Source: JBBSAT01 sp044223665 | GTDB lineage: Bacteria; Myxococcota_A; Polyangia; Polyangiales; Sandaracinaceae | Length of the DNA stretch: 64,000 nucleotides | Reading direction: 5' to 3' | NCBI GenBank assembly: GCA_044223665.1 | Contig: JBGALT010000002.1 | Coordinates: forward strand, 1 to 64,000 | In this document: piece by piece, positions 1 through 8,226 of the stretch | How positions within the stretch are numbered: position 1 is the stretch's first letter | How the letters are laid out: the number at the start of each line of letters is the position of its first letter | Made by a program: the position numbers and the translations under genes | The notes under the pieces: model-generated | The model's database searches: none | What the model was told of the DNA's origin: nothing | Seen by the model: the letters and a program-made list of their open reading frames with translations, nothing else

Positions 1-453
1 CTGCGACCCGGCTACGCGTTGCCGCTGCCCGGCGTCGGCGGGCCGACGCTGGTCGAGATCCCGGCCCGGCGCGTCGAGCCGGACGAGCGCGGAGAAGAAG
101 GCCTGCGGCGCTGCGCGGCGCGCGAGACGATGGAAGAGGTCGGCCTCGAGATCCCGGACGGCACGTTCTTCCTGCTGGGCGCGGGCGTGTTCCTGTCTCC
201 CGGGCTCTCGGCCGAGAAGCTCTACTTCGTCGCGGCCGAGGCCGACCCCGACGCTGCGAGCGCGCCCACGCTCGACGGCTCGCCGGTGGAAGAAGGCGCG
301 GTCGTGCGCTGGCTGAAGATCGACGATGCGCTCGAGGCGTGCCGGTCCGGTGCGCTCGAGGACGCCAAGACGGAGGTCGCGATCCGGCGCCTGGCCGAGC
401 ACCTCGACGCGACCTCGCGCACCACCGAGCCCGGCGGCCCGAGCCCCGAATGA
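1..453 (+). CDS. Nudix hydrolase (5' partial)
   Basis: This is the C-terminal 150 codons of a Nudix-family hydrolase; the start lies before the window. A clear Nudix box is present: a Gly-x5-Glu segment leading to RETMEEVGL, matching the REUxEExGU core that binds the catalytic divalent cation. Family members hydrolyse nucleoside diphosphates linked to another group, for example ADP-ribose or ADP-sugars. The substrate cannot be told from this fragment. The stop codon overlaps the ATG of the NAD kinase gene (ATGA), so the two are probably translationally coupled. That pairing would suit a role in nicotinamide-nucleotide or ADP-ribose turnover, but this is inference. Confidence 0.85.
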   Translation: MRPGYALPLPGVGGPTLVEIPARRVEPDERGEEGLRRCAARETMEEVGLEIPDGTFFLLGAGVFLSPGLSAEKLYFVAAEADPDAASAPTLDGSPVEEGAVVRWLKIDDALEACRSGALEDAKTEVAIRRLAEHLDATSRTTEPGGPSPE

Positions 454-1397
454 GCCCGACCCGCCGACTCGTCCGATCGACGCGACCGGACGCCGGCGGC
501 CCGCGCATCCTCGTCGTCTACAAGAAGAGCGCCTACCAGACGAACGTCCGCGAGCGGAAGAACCCCCGCTTCCTCGAGCTGCTCGCGCGCAAGGACCCCT
601 CCGTCGCCCGCCTGGTCGAGGCCCACGACGATCACCAAGCCACGCTCGAGGAGGCGCACGAGGCGCTCGCGAAGCTCGGCGTGCGCGCGACGTTCCGCTT
701 CCGCGGCGACGAAGGGCTCGTCGAGGACTTCGATCTCGTCGTGACCGTCGGCGGGGACGGAACGTTGCTCTGGGCGGCCCGCTGGGTGGGGGCCGGGACG
801 CCGGTCGTCGCGATCAACTCCGCGCCCCAGGACAGCGTGGGGCACTTCTGTGCCGGCAAGAAGGGCCACGTCCGCACCACGCTCGCGCGCGCGCTCGCCG
901 GTGAGCTGCATCGGACCGAGCTGACGCGGATGCAGGTGCGCCTCGACGGCGAGGTCATCACGCGCCGCGTGCTCAACGACGTCCTCTTCGCGCATCCTTC
1001 GCCCGCCGCCACCACGCGCTACCTGCTCTGTCACGAGCCGAAGGGTCGCGCGGGCGCGCGCAGCGAGGAGCAGAAGTCGAGCGGCGTCTGGATCGGCCCC
1101 GCCGCCGGCTCGACCGCGGCCCAGCGCTCGGCCGGGGGCAAGGTGCTGCCGATCGCCTCCCGCAAGCTCCAGTACGTGGTGCGCGAGCCCTATCACCCGG
1201 GCGGCCGCCGCATCGCGATGGTCCGCGGGCTCGTCGGGGAGCGCGACCAGCTTCGGATCGTCAGCAAGATCCGTGAAGGCCGGCTCTTCATCGACGGCCC
1301 GCACCGGATGTGCGACGTGCGGATGGGCTCCCAGATCGTTCTCTCGCGCTCCAGCGAGCCGCTCACGCTGCTCGGTCTGCGACGCGCGCGTCGATGA
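450..1397 (+). CDS. NAD kinase (ATP-NAD kinase family)
   Basis: Predicted cytoplasmic enzyme of 315 residues that phosphorylates NAD to NADP. The hallmark GGDGT motif lies at residues 101-105, following a hydrophobic strand (DLVVTV). It is followed by an INSAP...SVGHF stretch that corresponds to the substrate loop of the family. The order of these motifs resembles the NAD kinases more divergent from E. coli NadK, so no symbol is given. The start was chosen at the ATG that overlaps the upstream Nudix stop codon; an upstream in-frame extension would lie inside that gene. A related lipid or diacylglycerol kinase is possible, because the GGDGT motif is shared, but the length and the motif spacing favour NAD kinase. 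Confidence 0.85.
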   Translation: MSPTRRLVRSTRPDAGGPRILVVYKKSAYQTNVRERKNPRFLELLARKDPSVARLVEAHDDHQATLEEAHEALAKLGVRATFRFRGDEGLVEDFDLVVTVGGDGTLLWAARWVGAGTPVVAINSAPQDSVGHFCAGKKGHVRTTLARALAGELHRTELTRMQVRLDGEVITRRVLNDVLFAHPSPAATTRYLLCHEPKGRAGARSEEQKSSGVWIGPAAGSTAAQRSAGGKVLPIASRKLQYVVREPYHPGGRRIAMVRGLVGERDQLRIVSKIREGRLFIDGPHRMCDVRMGSQIVLSRSSEPLTLLGLRRARR

Positions 1398-1484
1398 CGA
1401 TGGCGCGACCGGGGCTGGCGCGCATGCGGTAGAATCGCCGCCCACGCCGCGAGCCGTCTTGACCGCCCCGAGCCCCTCCTCACG

Positions 1485-3542
1485 ATGAGCACCCAGGCCC
1501 AGCCGGCAGGCATGCGCATCCTCGATCGTCTGCGCGACGAGGGGCGCATCTCGGCCGCGCAATACGAGTCGCTCTACCACCACGCGCGTCGCAGCGGCGA
1601 GCCGGTGCAGGAGGCGATCCTCGACGGCGGCGTGATGAACGAGGGCGACCTCCTGAAGTTCGTCGCCGGCATCTACCAGACGCGCTTCGTCTCCACCGAG
1701 CGACTCGCCAAGGCGGACGTGAGCCGCGAGATGTTGCAGCTCGTGCCGCGCAAGCTGGCCGAGCGCCTGTCGATCGTGCCGGTGCTCTTCGATCGACGCG
1801 CGTCGGCGCTCTCGATCGTGGTCGCCGATCTCGAGGAGGACGTCGCCAAGCAGGTCCAGCTCGCCGCCAACGTGCGCGAGGTCCACGCCTACATCGCGCG
1901 GCCGAGCGCGATCCGCGCCGGCATCCGCAAGCACTACGCGGGCGACCCGCAGGCGTTCGCCGCGCTGATGGGCCCCGGGGGACTACCCGCATCGAACGAC
2001 GTCATCGAGCGAGGCGACGGAGCGTCGATCGGCGGAGCCGGCGCGAGCCCTGCGCGTGGAGGCGGCGATCTGGCGCTCGATCTGGAAGGTCTCGGGGGGC
2101 TCGGGGGCATCGGAGGCCTCGGGGGTCTCGGGGCACCCGCGGCGCCGGCCGCGCGCCCCAAGGCCGCGCCTGCCAAGCGCCCACCGATCGATCTGGGCTC
2201 GCTCGAGATGCCGCCCGCGGCGCCCAAGCCGCCGGAGAAGCCGCCCGAGAGCGCGGCGATCCTCGTCGATGCGATCGCGGTGCTCTTGACGATGGTCGAG
2301 CAGGGTCGCGCCGAGCTCCGCGGTCACTCGGCGATGGTCGCCCGCGTCGCACGGCGGGCCGCCGAGCGCATGAGCTTCTCGGACGCCGACGCCGAGGCGC
2401 TGGAGCTCGCCGCGCTGCTGCACGACCTCGGCAAGCACGCGACCTATCACCTCACGGCGCTCAACGTGTCGCGCTTCGACGGGCACCGCCTGCAGGCCGA
2501 GTCCACCTGGAACGCGCCCTTGCGCCTGTTCGAGTCGGCGAGCCTCTCGCCGCGGGTGACCGCGATCCTGGCGAACATGCACGAGCGCTGGGACGGGCAG
2601 GGCATCCCGAGCAAGGTGCTCGGGCCGGACATTCCGCTCGGCGCGCGCTTGCTCTCGATGATCGAGACCTACGCCGACCTCGTGCAGAACCCGAAGAACC
2701 CCTACAAGCGCACGCTCACGCGCCAAGAGGCGCTCGACGTCGTGCGGCAGCTCTCGGGCTCGCTCTTCGATCCTTCACTGCTCGACGTGCTGCGCCTGGC
2801 GGGCGCGAGCGAGGGGACGGTGCCCGGCTCGATCCGCCACCGCGTGCTGATCGTCGAGCCGGACCGCGCCGAGGCGACGATCCTCGAGATGCGCTTCATC
2901 GACCAGAGCTGGGACGTGCTCGTCGCCGGCGATCGTGCCGCGGCCGAGAAGGCGCTCGGGCGCGAGCGCTTCGACCTGGTGATCAGCGAGGTGGATCTCG
3001 GCAGCGAAGGGGAGGGCTTCTCGCTCGCCCCGCTCGTGAAGGCCAGCGCCAAGAGCGCCAACGCCGCGCTCGTCTTCCTCACCAAGCGGGCCGATCGCGA
3101 GTCGGTGAACAAGGGCTTCTCGGCGGGCGCCTCGGACTACCTGCAGAAGCCCACCGCGCCCGACGTGGTGATCGCCAAGGCCGCCCAGATCGTCGAGCTG
3201 GCCGCGACCCAGAAGAAGCGCGCGGCGGGCGGCCTCTCGGGCGCGCTGCGAGACATGGGCCTGCCCGAGGTCATCCAGGTCCTCGGCCAGAGCCGCAAGA
3301 CGGGCCAGCTCCGCGTCACGTCCGGCATCGTGTGGGGCGAGATGCACTTCGACGCCGGCAACATCGTGCACGCGCTGTACGGCACGCAGAAGGGCGAGGC
3401 GGCCTTCTACTCGATGCTGCGCATGAACGAGGGCGACTTCGCCTTCGATCCGAACGTGAAGACCACCGAGCGGACGCTCTCGGCGAGCACCGAGAGCCTC
3501 TTGCTCGAGGGCATGCGTCGGATCGACGAAGGCATCGTCTGA
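1485..3542 (+). CDS. MshEN - HD - receiver - DUF4388 signalling protein
   Basis: Multidomain cytoplasmic signalling protein of 685 residues. Residues about 10-160 form an MshEN domain, as at the N-terminus of type II/IV secretion ATPases, where some members bind c-di-GMP. A Gly/Leu and Pro/Ala-rich linker follows (about 195-255). An HD phosphohydrolase domain comes next, with the HD pair at 313-314 and an HD-GYP-like HERWDGQGIP at 366-375. A receiver domain runs from about 452 to 575, and a DUF4388 (PATAN) domain from about 585 to 670. The receiver keeps Lys555 but has Glu502 where the phosphoacceptor Asp is expected, so it may be locked or unphosphorylated. Nothing in the sequence proves c-di-GMP hydrolysis; the combination suggests nucleotide-second-messenger signalling. 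Confidence 0.85.
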   Translation: MSTQAQPAGMRILDRLRDEGRISAAQYESLYHHARRSGEPVQEAILDGGVMNEGDLLKFVAGIYQTRFVSTERLAKADVSREMLQLVPRKLAERLSIVPVLFDRRASALSIVVADLEEDVAKQVQLAANVREVHAYIARPSAIRAGIRKHYAGDPQAFAALMGPGGLPASNDVIERGDGASIGGAGASPARGGGDLALDLEGLGGLGGIGGLGGLGAPAAPAARPKAAPAKRPPIDLGSLEMPPAAPKPPEKPPESAAILVDAIAVLLTMVEQGRAELRGHSAMVARVARRAAERMSFSDADAEALELAALLHDLGKHATYHLTALNVSRFDGHRLQAESTWNAPLRLFESASLSPRVTAILANMHERWDGQGIPSKVLGPDIPLGARLLSMIETYADLVQNPKNPYKRTLTRQEALDVVRQLSGSLFDPSLLDVLRLAGASEGTVPGSIRHRVLIVEPDRAEATILEMRFIDQSWDVLVAGDRAAAEKALGRERFDLVISEVDLGSEGEGFSLAPLVKASAKSANAALVFLTKRADRESVNKGFSAGASDYLQKPTAPDVVIAKAAQIVELAATQKKRAAGGLSGALRDMGLPEVIQVLGQSRKTGQLRVTSGIVWGEMHFDAGNIVHALYGTQKGEAAFYSMLRMNEGDFAFDPNVKTTERTLSASTESLLLEGMRRIDEGIV

Positions 3543-3557
3543 ATCCGCGCGCGGCCT

Positions 3558-4643
3558 TCACCAGGGCAGGGCGCTCTCGCCGTGCTCGGCGATCATGCGA
3601 TCGACGTGCGCGAGCAGCGTGCCGCGACGGGTCTCGAGCTGCGCGTACAGACGCTCCGAGAGGACGGCGCAGGGGTCGGCCTCGACGCGCGCGCGGAGCT
3701 CGGCGACGGAGAGCGCGCGGATCGCCTCGATGGTGCTGCGGCGGAAGCGCTGCACGGCGTGGAGCCGGCTGTCCATGAAGCCGGGGCTCGGCTGCGGCGC
3801 GTCGATGAAGCCGGCGGCGTTGTCGAGGAAGACGAGCGCGCCGCCAGGGCCGCGCGTGCGCACGTTGGTGTAGTCCCCTCCCCAGCGGTCGATGTTCTCG
3901 GTGAGGTAGTCGAAGAGCACCATGTCCGAGAGCTCGGCCGCGCGCTCCTCCGTGTCGGGCGTCGTGGCGGCCCGAAGCGTCTCGGCCGGCTCGGGCAGCT
4001 CCGCCGCGCCGCTCGCCTGCGCCGCATACAGGCGCGCTCGCTGGAACGGCGAGATGGGCGCGGCCGGAGCGAAGCGGACCCAGGCCTCCCAGCCGAGGCC
4101 GAGACGGATCGGCACCAGGCGCTCGGGCACCCAGTACGAGATCGATCCGCAGACGGCGTCCTCGTGGACCACGGCCTCGGCCACGCGCGCATCGCCACCC
4201 GCGGCAGCGCGCAGCGGCGCCCAGGGAAGGCGCCGGCCGACCGTGGGCGGCACGCGCCCCAGGCCCAGGAGGCGATCGAGGTGGTAGGCCGCGACCTCGG
4301 CGGAGAAGTGGGCGCCCGAGAAGGTCTGCTCGGGCTTGAAGTAGCCGCGCGAGCCGTCCTCGAACGTGAGCCGGAAGGCGAGGCTTCGCCCGCCGCTGCC
4401 GCGCTCGATCCGCGTGGGCTCGCCGCTGCCGAGGATCACGAGGCGCGGCGCGTCGGGCTCTCCGAAGAACGCATCCCCCACCGCGGCGGGCGCGTCGTCG
4501 CCCGCGTCGGTCTCCCCCGCGTCCACGGGCGCGGGGGACGAGGGCGGCTCGACGACGGTCACGGAGGCAGGCGCCGGGGGCGTCGTCGCGCCTTCTCCTC
4601 CACAGCCGAGCAGCACGAGGAAGCCTGAGAGCGCGCGCTTCAT
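3558..4643 (-). CDS. FAM20/four-jointed-like kinase-fold lipoprotein
   Basis: Predicted lipoprotein of 361 residues (lipobox LLGC, Cys14) with a Pro/Asp-rich linker to about residue 60. The rest resembles the secreted kinase family that includes animal FAM20 and Four-jointed. The segment AEVAAYHLDRLL...RVPPTVGR (about 115-137) is very close to the helix and strand of FAM20C that carries the structural Glu. Lys103 (YFKP) is the likely nucleotide-binding Lys. LFDYLTENIDRW (243-254) matches the DFL-x-x-N-x-DRH region, and LDN (273-275) matches the metal-binding LDNG. An RRST segment near 301-304 also matches the C-lobe. Export to the envelope is inferred from the lipobox. The substrate is unknown. 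It lies 90 bp downstream of a dikinase-like lipoprotein on the same strand. Confidence 0.75.
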   Translation of the reverse strand: MKRALSGFLVLLGCGGEGATTPPAPASVTVVEPPSSPAPVDAGETDAGDDAPAAVGDAFFGEPDAPRLVILGSGEPTRIERGSGGRSLAFRLTFEDGSRGYFKPEQTFSGAHFSAEVAAYHLDRLLGLGRVPPTVGRRLPWAPLRAAAGGDARVAEAVVHEDAVCGSISYWVPERLVPIRLGLGWEAWVRFAPAAPISPFQRARLYAAQASGAAELPEPAETLRAATTPDTEERAAELSDMVLFDYLTENIDRWGGDYTNVRTRGPGGALVFLDNAAGFIDAPQPSPGFMDSRLHAVQRFRRSTIEAIRALSVAELRARVEADPCAVLSERLYAQLETRRGTLLAHVDRMIAEHGESALPW

Positions 4644-4733
4644 GCGCGCATGCTCGCTGGCACCCGTCGCGGCGGCCAGTTTTCATCACGACACACACGA
4701 TCCGCGTCACGAGCGACCGAGGACGAGGCGTGC

Positions 4734-6788
4734 TCAGTACCACTCCTGTCCGGCGCCGTAGTGCACGGTGAAGGGCCGCACCTGGAGGATGACGACCCGA
4801 CGGTCGGCGCCCGCGACCAGGAACTCGACGTCGCACGCGTTGGCATCGCTCCCTGGCCAGTGGTGCCGCGCGTCGGGCTCTTCGACGCTCACGAAGTGGG
4901 CGTGCAGCGCGTCGAGCGTGTTGCGCAGATGGAGCAGGTCGAGCTCGGAGAGCAAGAGCGCCTCGGGCGAGCGCGAGCTCCGCGCGAGCAGCTCGTACTC
5001 GGTCGTGCCCTCCATGTACGTGTAGATCAGGTGCTGCTCGGGCACCTCGTCGCCTCCGGCACCGGTGACGCTGCCGCCGAGCACCTGCGCGTTCACGAAG
5101 TAGCCGGGCCGGCCCTCGAAGAACGGGTTGGCGGTGATCACGACGCCGTTGACCGCGGCCCCGTCCACGAAGGGCTCGGCGAGGATGCCCATCGCGACTT
5201 GCTCGTGCTGCACGCGATACCAATCGCGCTCCTCGAACGCACCGAGCAGCCAGACGCTCGCCCACACCTGGGCGATCGCCGTCGCGAGCTGCGCATCGCT
5301 CGCGTGCGCGGGGACCACGATCGAGCGATAGAGGCCGGCGCCGGTGAAGCCGGGAAGATCCTCGGCGTTGGTCGAGCTGCGGAAGATCCAGCGCGCGTCG
5401 CGCGCGGTCCGGGTGATGCGCGTGCGGATCTCGGTGACGAGCGCCGGATCGACGGGCGCGGCCTCGATGCGCGCGCGCAGCTCGGCGAGCATGCGATCGC
5501 GCGTCGCGCCGTCCTCGGCGAAGGAGCGATCGGCCAGCATCGGGGCGATCGTGGCCGTGACGCCGCCGTGATCGAGGTGATCGAGGTAGTGGGCGAAGGG
5601 GATCGCGAAGCCGCCGGGCGTCGCGATGCCGTCGAGGCTCGCGGCCTCGCCGAGCTGCGCCGCCTTGGCTCCCACCGTGCTCGCATCGCCGAGGCGGAGC
5701 TCGCGGAGCTCGCGCAGGCGGCGCTCGCGGCGTTCGATCCGCGGCACCAGCGGAGCGCTCGGGCGTCGCGATGCCCACGCGGCCTCCGCCTCGTCGCGGG
5801 TCGCGCTCCGGATCGACCACTCCTGCGGCGTCACCGTGAGCGCCACGAGCTGGCCGTCGAGGCCGGTGATGTGCTCGTCGGTGAGCGCGTCGCGGTAGCC
5901 CATGTTCGGGGTGCGCCGCGTCGCGCAGAGGACGGCGATGTGACCGAGCGGCGCCTGCAGCTGCGCGCTGATCACGCCGGCGACGACGGGGATCTCGTCG
6001 GGGAGCTGCTCGAGCACGACGATCTGGTCGGGCCGCACGCTCGCGAGGTCGAGCGGGCCCCGCACCACGCGCAGCGTGCCGACGGTGGTCCCCACCGTCA
6101 GCGGCTCGTAGCGTAGACCGGCGAAGACCTCGTCGGTGGTGACGGTCGGCAGGCGGCCGGCCACGCTCGCGATGCTCGCCTCGTGCACCGGCGAGAGCGC
6201 CCGGAAGCGCAGCCGGTCGCCGGCGTAGATCGCGCCCGCGATCTGCTCGTGCAGGCGCAGGATGCGCTCGCCACTCAGGGTGTCGCCGCTGACGAGCTCG
6301 AGCGCCCAGAGGTCGGCGTCGAGGTAGTGGACGACCGAGCCCATCTCGAAGCGCCGCCCCTCGGTGCGGTACTCGACCTCGTTGAACGCGCCGTGGTCCT
6401 CGATCGGGTGACCGGGCCGCGCGAGGCGGTCGCGCGCGAAGAAGTAGTGGATGCTCCAGCGCTCGGTGTCGATGAACCACACGCGCCGCTCGTCGGTGAG
6501 GTCCACGAGGAACTTCACGACCTCCGTGCGCGCGGTCGCCGACGACGTCGGGTGGGCGGCGAGGCGCTGCCACGTCTCCTCGTCGGGGATCGTGTGCGCG
6601 AGCTCGAGCCGCGGCAGCGCGGCGCTCGTCCCCGCGCTGGTCCCCGCGTCGACCTCGGTCGCGAGCGGAGGCGTCTGGGAGGGGCCGGTCCCGCCCGTCG
6701 TTCCCCCCGTGTGCGACGTGCCGATTCCCGTACGCGGAGGGCTACAGCTCGCGAGCAGCGCGAGCGCGAGGACGAGCGTGAGGCGCAT
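4734..6788 (-). CDS. PEP/pyruvate-binding (PPDK_N-like) lipoprotein
   Basis: Predicted lipoprotein of 684 residues (LLASC, Cys15). The ATG at 6788 is preferred because it places the hydrophobic segment at the N-terminus; another ATG exists at 6824. Residues about 255-320 resemble the swivelling phosphohistidine domain of dikinases (AGVISAQLQAPLGHIAVL, His283). Residues about 372-684 resemble the ATP-grasp domain of PEP synthase and pyruvate phosphate dikinase, with VGAKAAQLGEA at its start, RSSTNAEDLPGFTGAG near 470 and a terminal QVRPFTV. Such enzymes normally act in the cytoplasm, so an envelope location is odd. It could be a non-catalytic or alternative phosphotransferase. It precedes the FAM20-like gene on the same strand. 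Confidence 0.8.
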   Translation of the reverse strand: MRLTLVLALALLASCSPPRTGIGTSHTGGTTGGTGPSQTPPLATEVDAGTSAGTSAALPRLELAHTIPDEETWQRLAAHPTSSATARTEVVKFLVDLTDERRVWFIDTERWSIHYFFARDRLARPGHPIEDHGAFNEVEYRTEGRRFEMGSVVHYLDADLWALELVSGDTLSGERILRLHEQIAGAIYAGDRLRFRALSPVHEASIASVAGRLPTVTTDEVFAGLRYEPLTVGTTVGTLRVVRGPLDLASVRPDQIVVLEQLPDEIPVVAGVISAQLQAPLGHIAVLCATRRTPNMGYRDALTDEHITGLDGQLVALTVTPQEWSIRSATRDEAEAAWASRRPSAPLVPRIERRERRLRELRELRLGDASTVGAKAAQLGEAASLDGIATPGGFAIPFAHYLDHLDHGGVTATIAPMLADRSFAEDGATRDRMLAELRARIEAAPVDPALVTEIRTRITRTARDARWIFRSSTNAEDLPGFTGAGLYRSIVVPAHASDAQLATAIAQVWASVWLLGAFEERDWYRVQHEQVAMGILAEPFVDGAAVNGVVITANPFFEGRPGYFVNAQVLGGSVTGAGGDEVPEQHLIYTYMEGTTEYELLARSSRSPEALLLSELDLLHLRNTLDALHAHFVSVEEPDARHHWPGSDANACDVEFLVAGADRRVVILQVRPFTVHYGAGQEWY

Positions 6789-6867
6789 GCCCGATCCGAC
6801 GTGCGAGCGGGCCACGCGGTTCACGCCCGCGCCCGACGGTCCGCGCGAGAGCGGGCCCGCCGCCGCA

Positions 6868-7689
6868 TCACGTGCAGAAGCCGGCCGTGCACGTGCGCCC
6901 CTCGCGGCACTGCTGGCCCGGACAGCAGCGCTGGCCGAGGTTGCCGCAGATGTTGCAGGTGCCGGTGGGCGAGCAAGCGAGGTTGCCGCCGTTGCACTGA
7001 CCGCCCACGCAGCACGGGTCGCCCTGGTCGCCGCAAGGCTGGCAGGTGCGGTCGATGATGCCGGTGCAGACGAGGTCGTTGGCGCGGCACGTCCCGCCTC
7101 GGCAGCAGCTCTCGTCCTGGTCGCCGCAGCTCGGCGCCCGGCAGGTGCCGTTCAGACACGAGGCGTCGCCGAAGCAGCCGGATCCGGCGCAGCAGATGTC
7201 GCCGTCGTTGCCGCAGGGCTGGCAGGTGCTCGCGACGCACAGGGTGCCCGTGCTGCAGAAGCCGCCGTCGCAGCAGCCGGCGCCCTGCGCGCCACAGGCG
7301 ACGCACGTGCCGCCGATGCAGCCCGCGCCCGCCGCGCAGCTGCCGCCGTCGCAGCACACCTGGCTCGCCTCGCCGCAGGGCTCGCAGAGCCCCTCCTGGC
7401 AGATCGAGCCCGGTCCGCACGAGGGGCAGCACGCGTCGATCGGGCACACGCACTGCGTCCCGTCGCAGACGCGACCGTCGGTGCAGACCTCGGCGCAGCC
7501 GGTCATGCCGCCGGTGTCCGGCATCGGCGTCCCGGTGTCGGGGAGCGTCGTTCCACCGCCGTCGCGCCCGCCCGACCCGGCGTCGATCCCGCCGCCGAGG
7601 CGCGTCGAGTCGGGCTGCACGAGCGCGCTGCACGCGGGTGCGGTCAGAGCGAGGACGACGAGAGCCATCGAGCCGAAGCAAGCACGCAT
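6868..7689 (-). CDS. Cys-rich repeat lipoprotein
   Basis: Predicted secreted lipoprotein of 273 residues. The start at 7689 gives an N-terminal MRACFGSMALVVLAL signal segment ending in the lipobox APAC; an earlier in-frame start would put 26 polar residues before it. After a Gly/Asp-rich linker, the rest consists of about seven degenerate repeats of roughly 25-30 residues. Each contains a CG...CC.GG.C..G..C.....C type pattern, which suggests a disulfide-rich, extended surface protein. No catalytic motif is seen. It is divergent from the small lipoprotein gene at 7755, with only 65 bp between them, so the two probably share a promoter region. The function is unknown. Confidence 0.7.
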   Translation of the reverse strand: MRACFGSMALVVLALTAPACSALVQPDSTRLGGGIDAGSGGRDGGGTTLPDTGTPMPDTGGMTGCAEVCTDGRVCDGTQCVCPIDACCPSCGPGSICQEGLCEPCGEASQVCCDGGSCAAGAGCIGGTCVACGAQGAGCCDGGFCSTGTLCVASTCQPCGNDGDICCAGSGCFGDASCLNGTCRAPSCGDQDESCCRGGTCRANDLVCTGIIDRTCQPCGDQGDPCCVGGQCNGGNLACSPTGTCNICGNLGQRCCPGQQCREGRTCTAGFCT

Positions 7690-7754
7690 GCTTCGAGAAT
7701 AGCGCTCGATCGCGATCGAGGAAAATCGCAGAGGCTCTGGTATGGTCCCGGCCG

Positions 7755-8138
7755 ATGCGATCGGCACGTCTTCCGGGGATCTCGGCTGCGCTCCTGCTCA
7801 CCGCCTGCTCGACGGCGATCGCTCTCACGTCGGGAGGCACCGCCGTCTCGGAGGTGCCGAGCACCGGCTTGCCCGACCGCTGCACGATGCTCGGCGACAC
7901 GTCGATCGGCATTCCGCCCGACGCCGGGCGGCCGGGCACCGAAGCGGAGCTCGTGATTTTGATGCGAAATCGCGCCGCGCAGATGGGCGCGACGCACGTG
8001 CTGGTGGAGTCGCGACAGCGCCACGACGATGGCGAAGGGCGCGCCCACTGGAGCGGACGAGGGCGCGCGTACCGGTGCGAGGCCAGCGCGACGCCCGCCG
8101 AGACGACGCCCGCGACGAGCGGCGACGAAGCGTCCTGA
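7755..8138 (+). CDS. Small lipoprotein, DUF4156-like
   Basis: Predicted lipoprotein of 127 residues. The ATG at 7755 gives MRSARLPGISAALLLTACS with lipobox LTAC, which decides the start. The central segment LVILMRNRAAQMGATHV resembles the conserved core of small enterobacterial-type lipoproteins of the DUF4156 group, in which a helix with RN.AA..GA is followed by a strand. The C-terminal 25 residues are Ala/Thr-rich and probably disordered. The role is unknown. It is transcribed divergently from the Cys-repeat lipoprotein and precedes the VWA lipoprotein by 88 bp on the same strand. Confidence 0.65.
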   Translation: MRSARLPGISAALLLTACSTAIALTSGGTAVSEVPSTGLPDRCTMLGDTSIGIPPDAGRPGTEAELVILMRNRAAQMGATHVLVESRQRHDDGEGRAHWSGRGRAYRCEASATPAETTPATSGDEAS

Positions 8139-8226
8139 GCGCCCGCGAACTGCCCAATTCCTTGCACAATCTCCGGGGTCCGGCCGGATTCGGCGGAAGT
8201 CGTCGGCGATCGGTTACGATGGCTGG

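Noticed and set aside
2085..2135. Direct DNA repeats of GGCCTCGGGGG type inside the first signalling gene
   Set aside because: They encode a Gly/Leu linker in frame, so ordinary low-complexity coding explains them.
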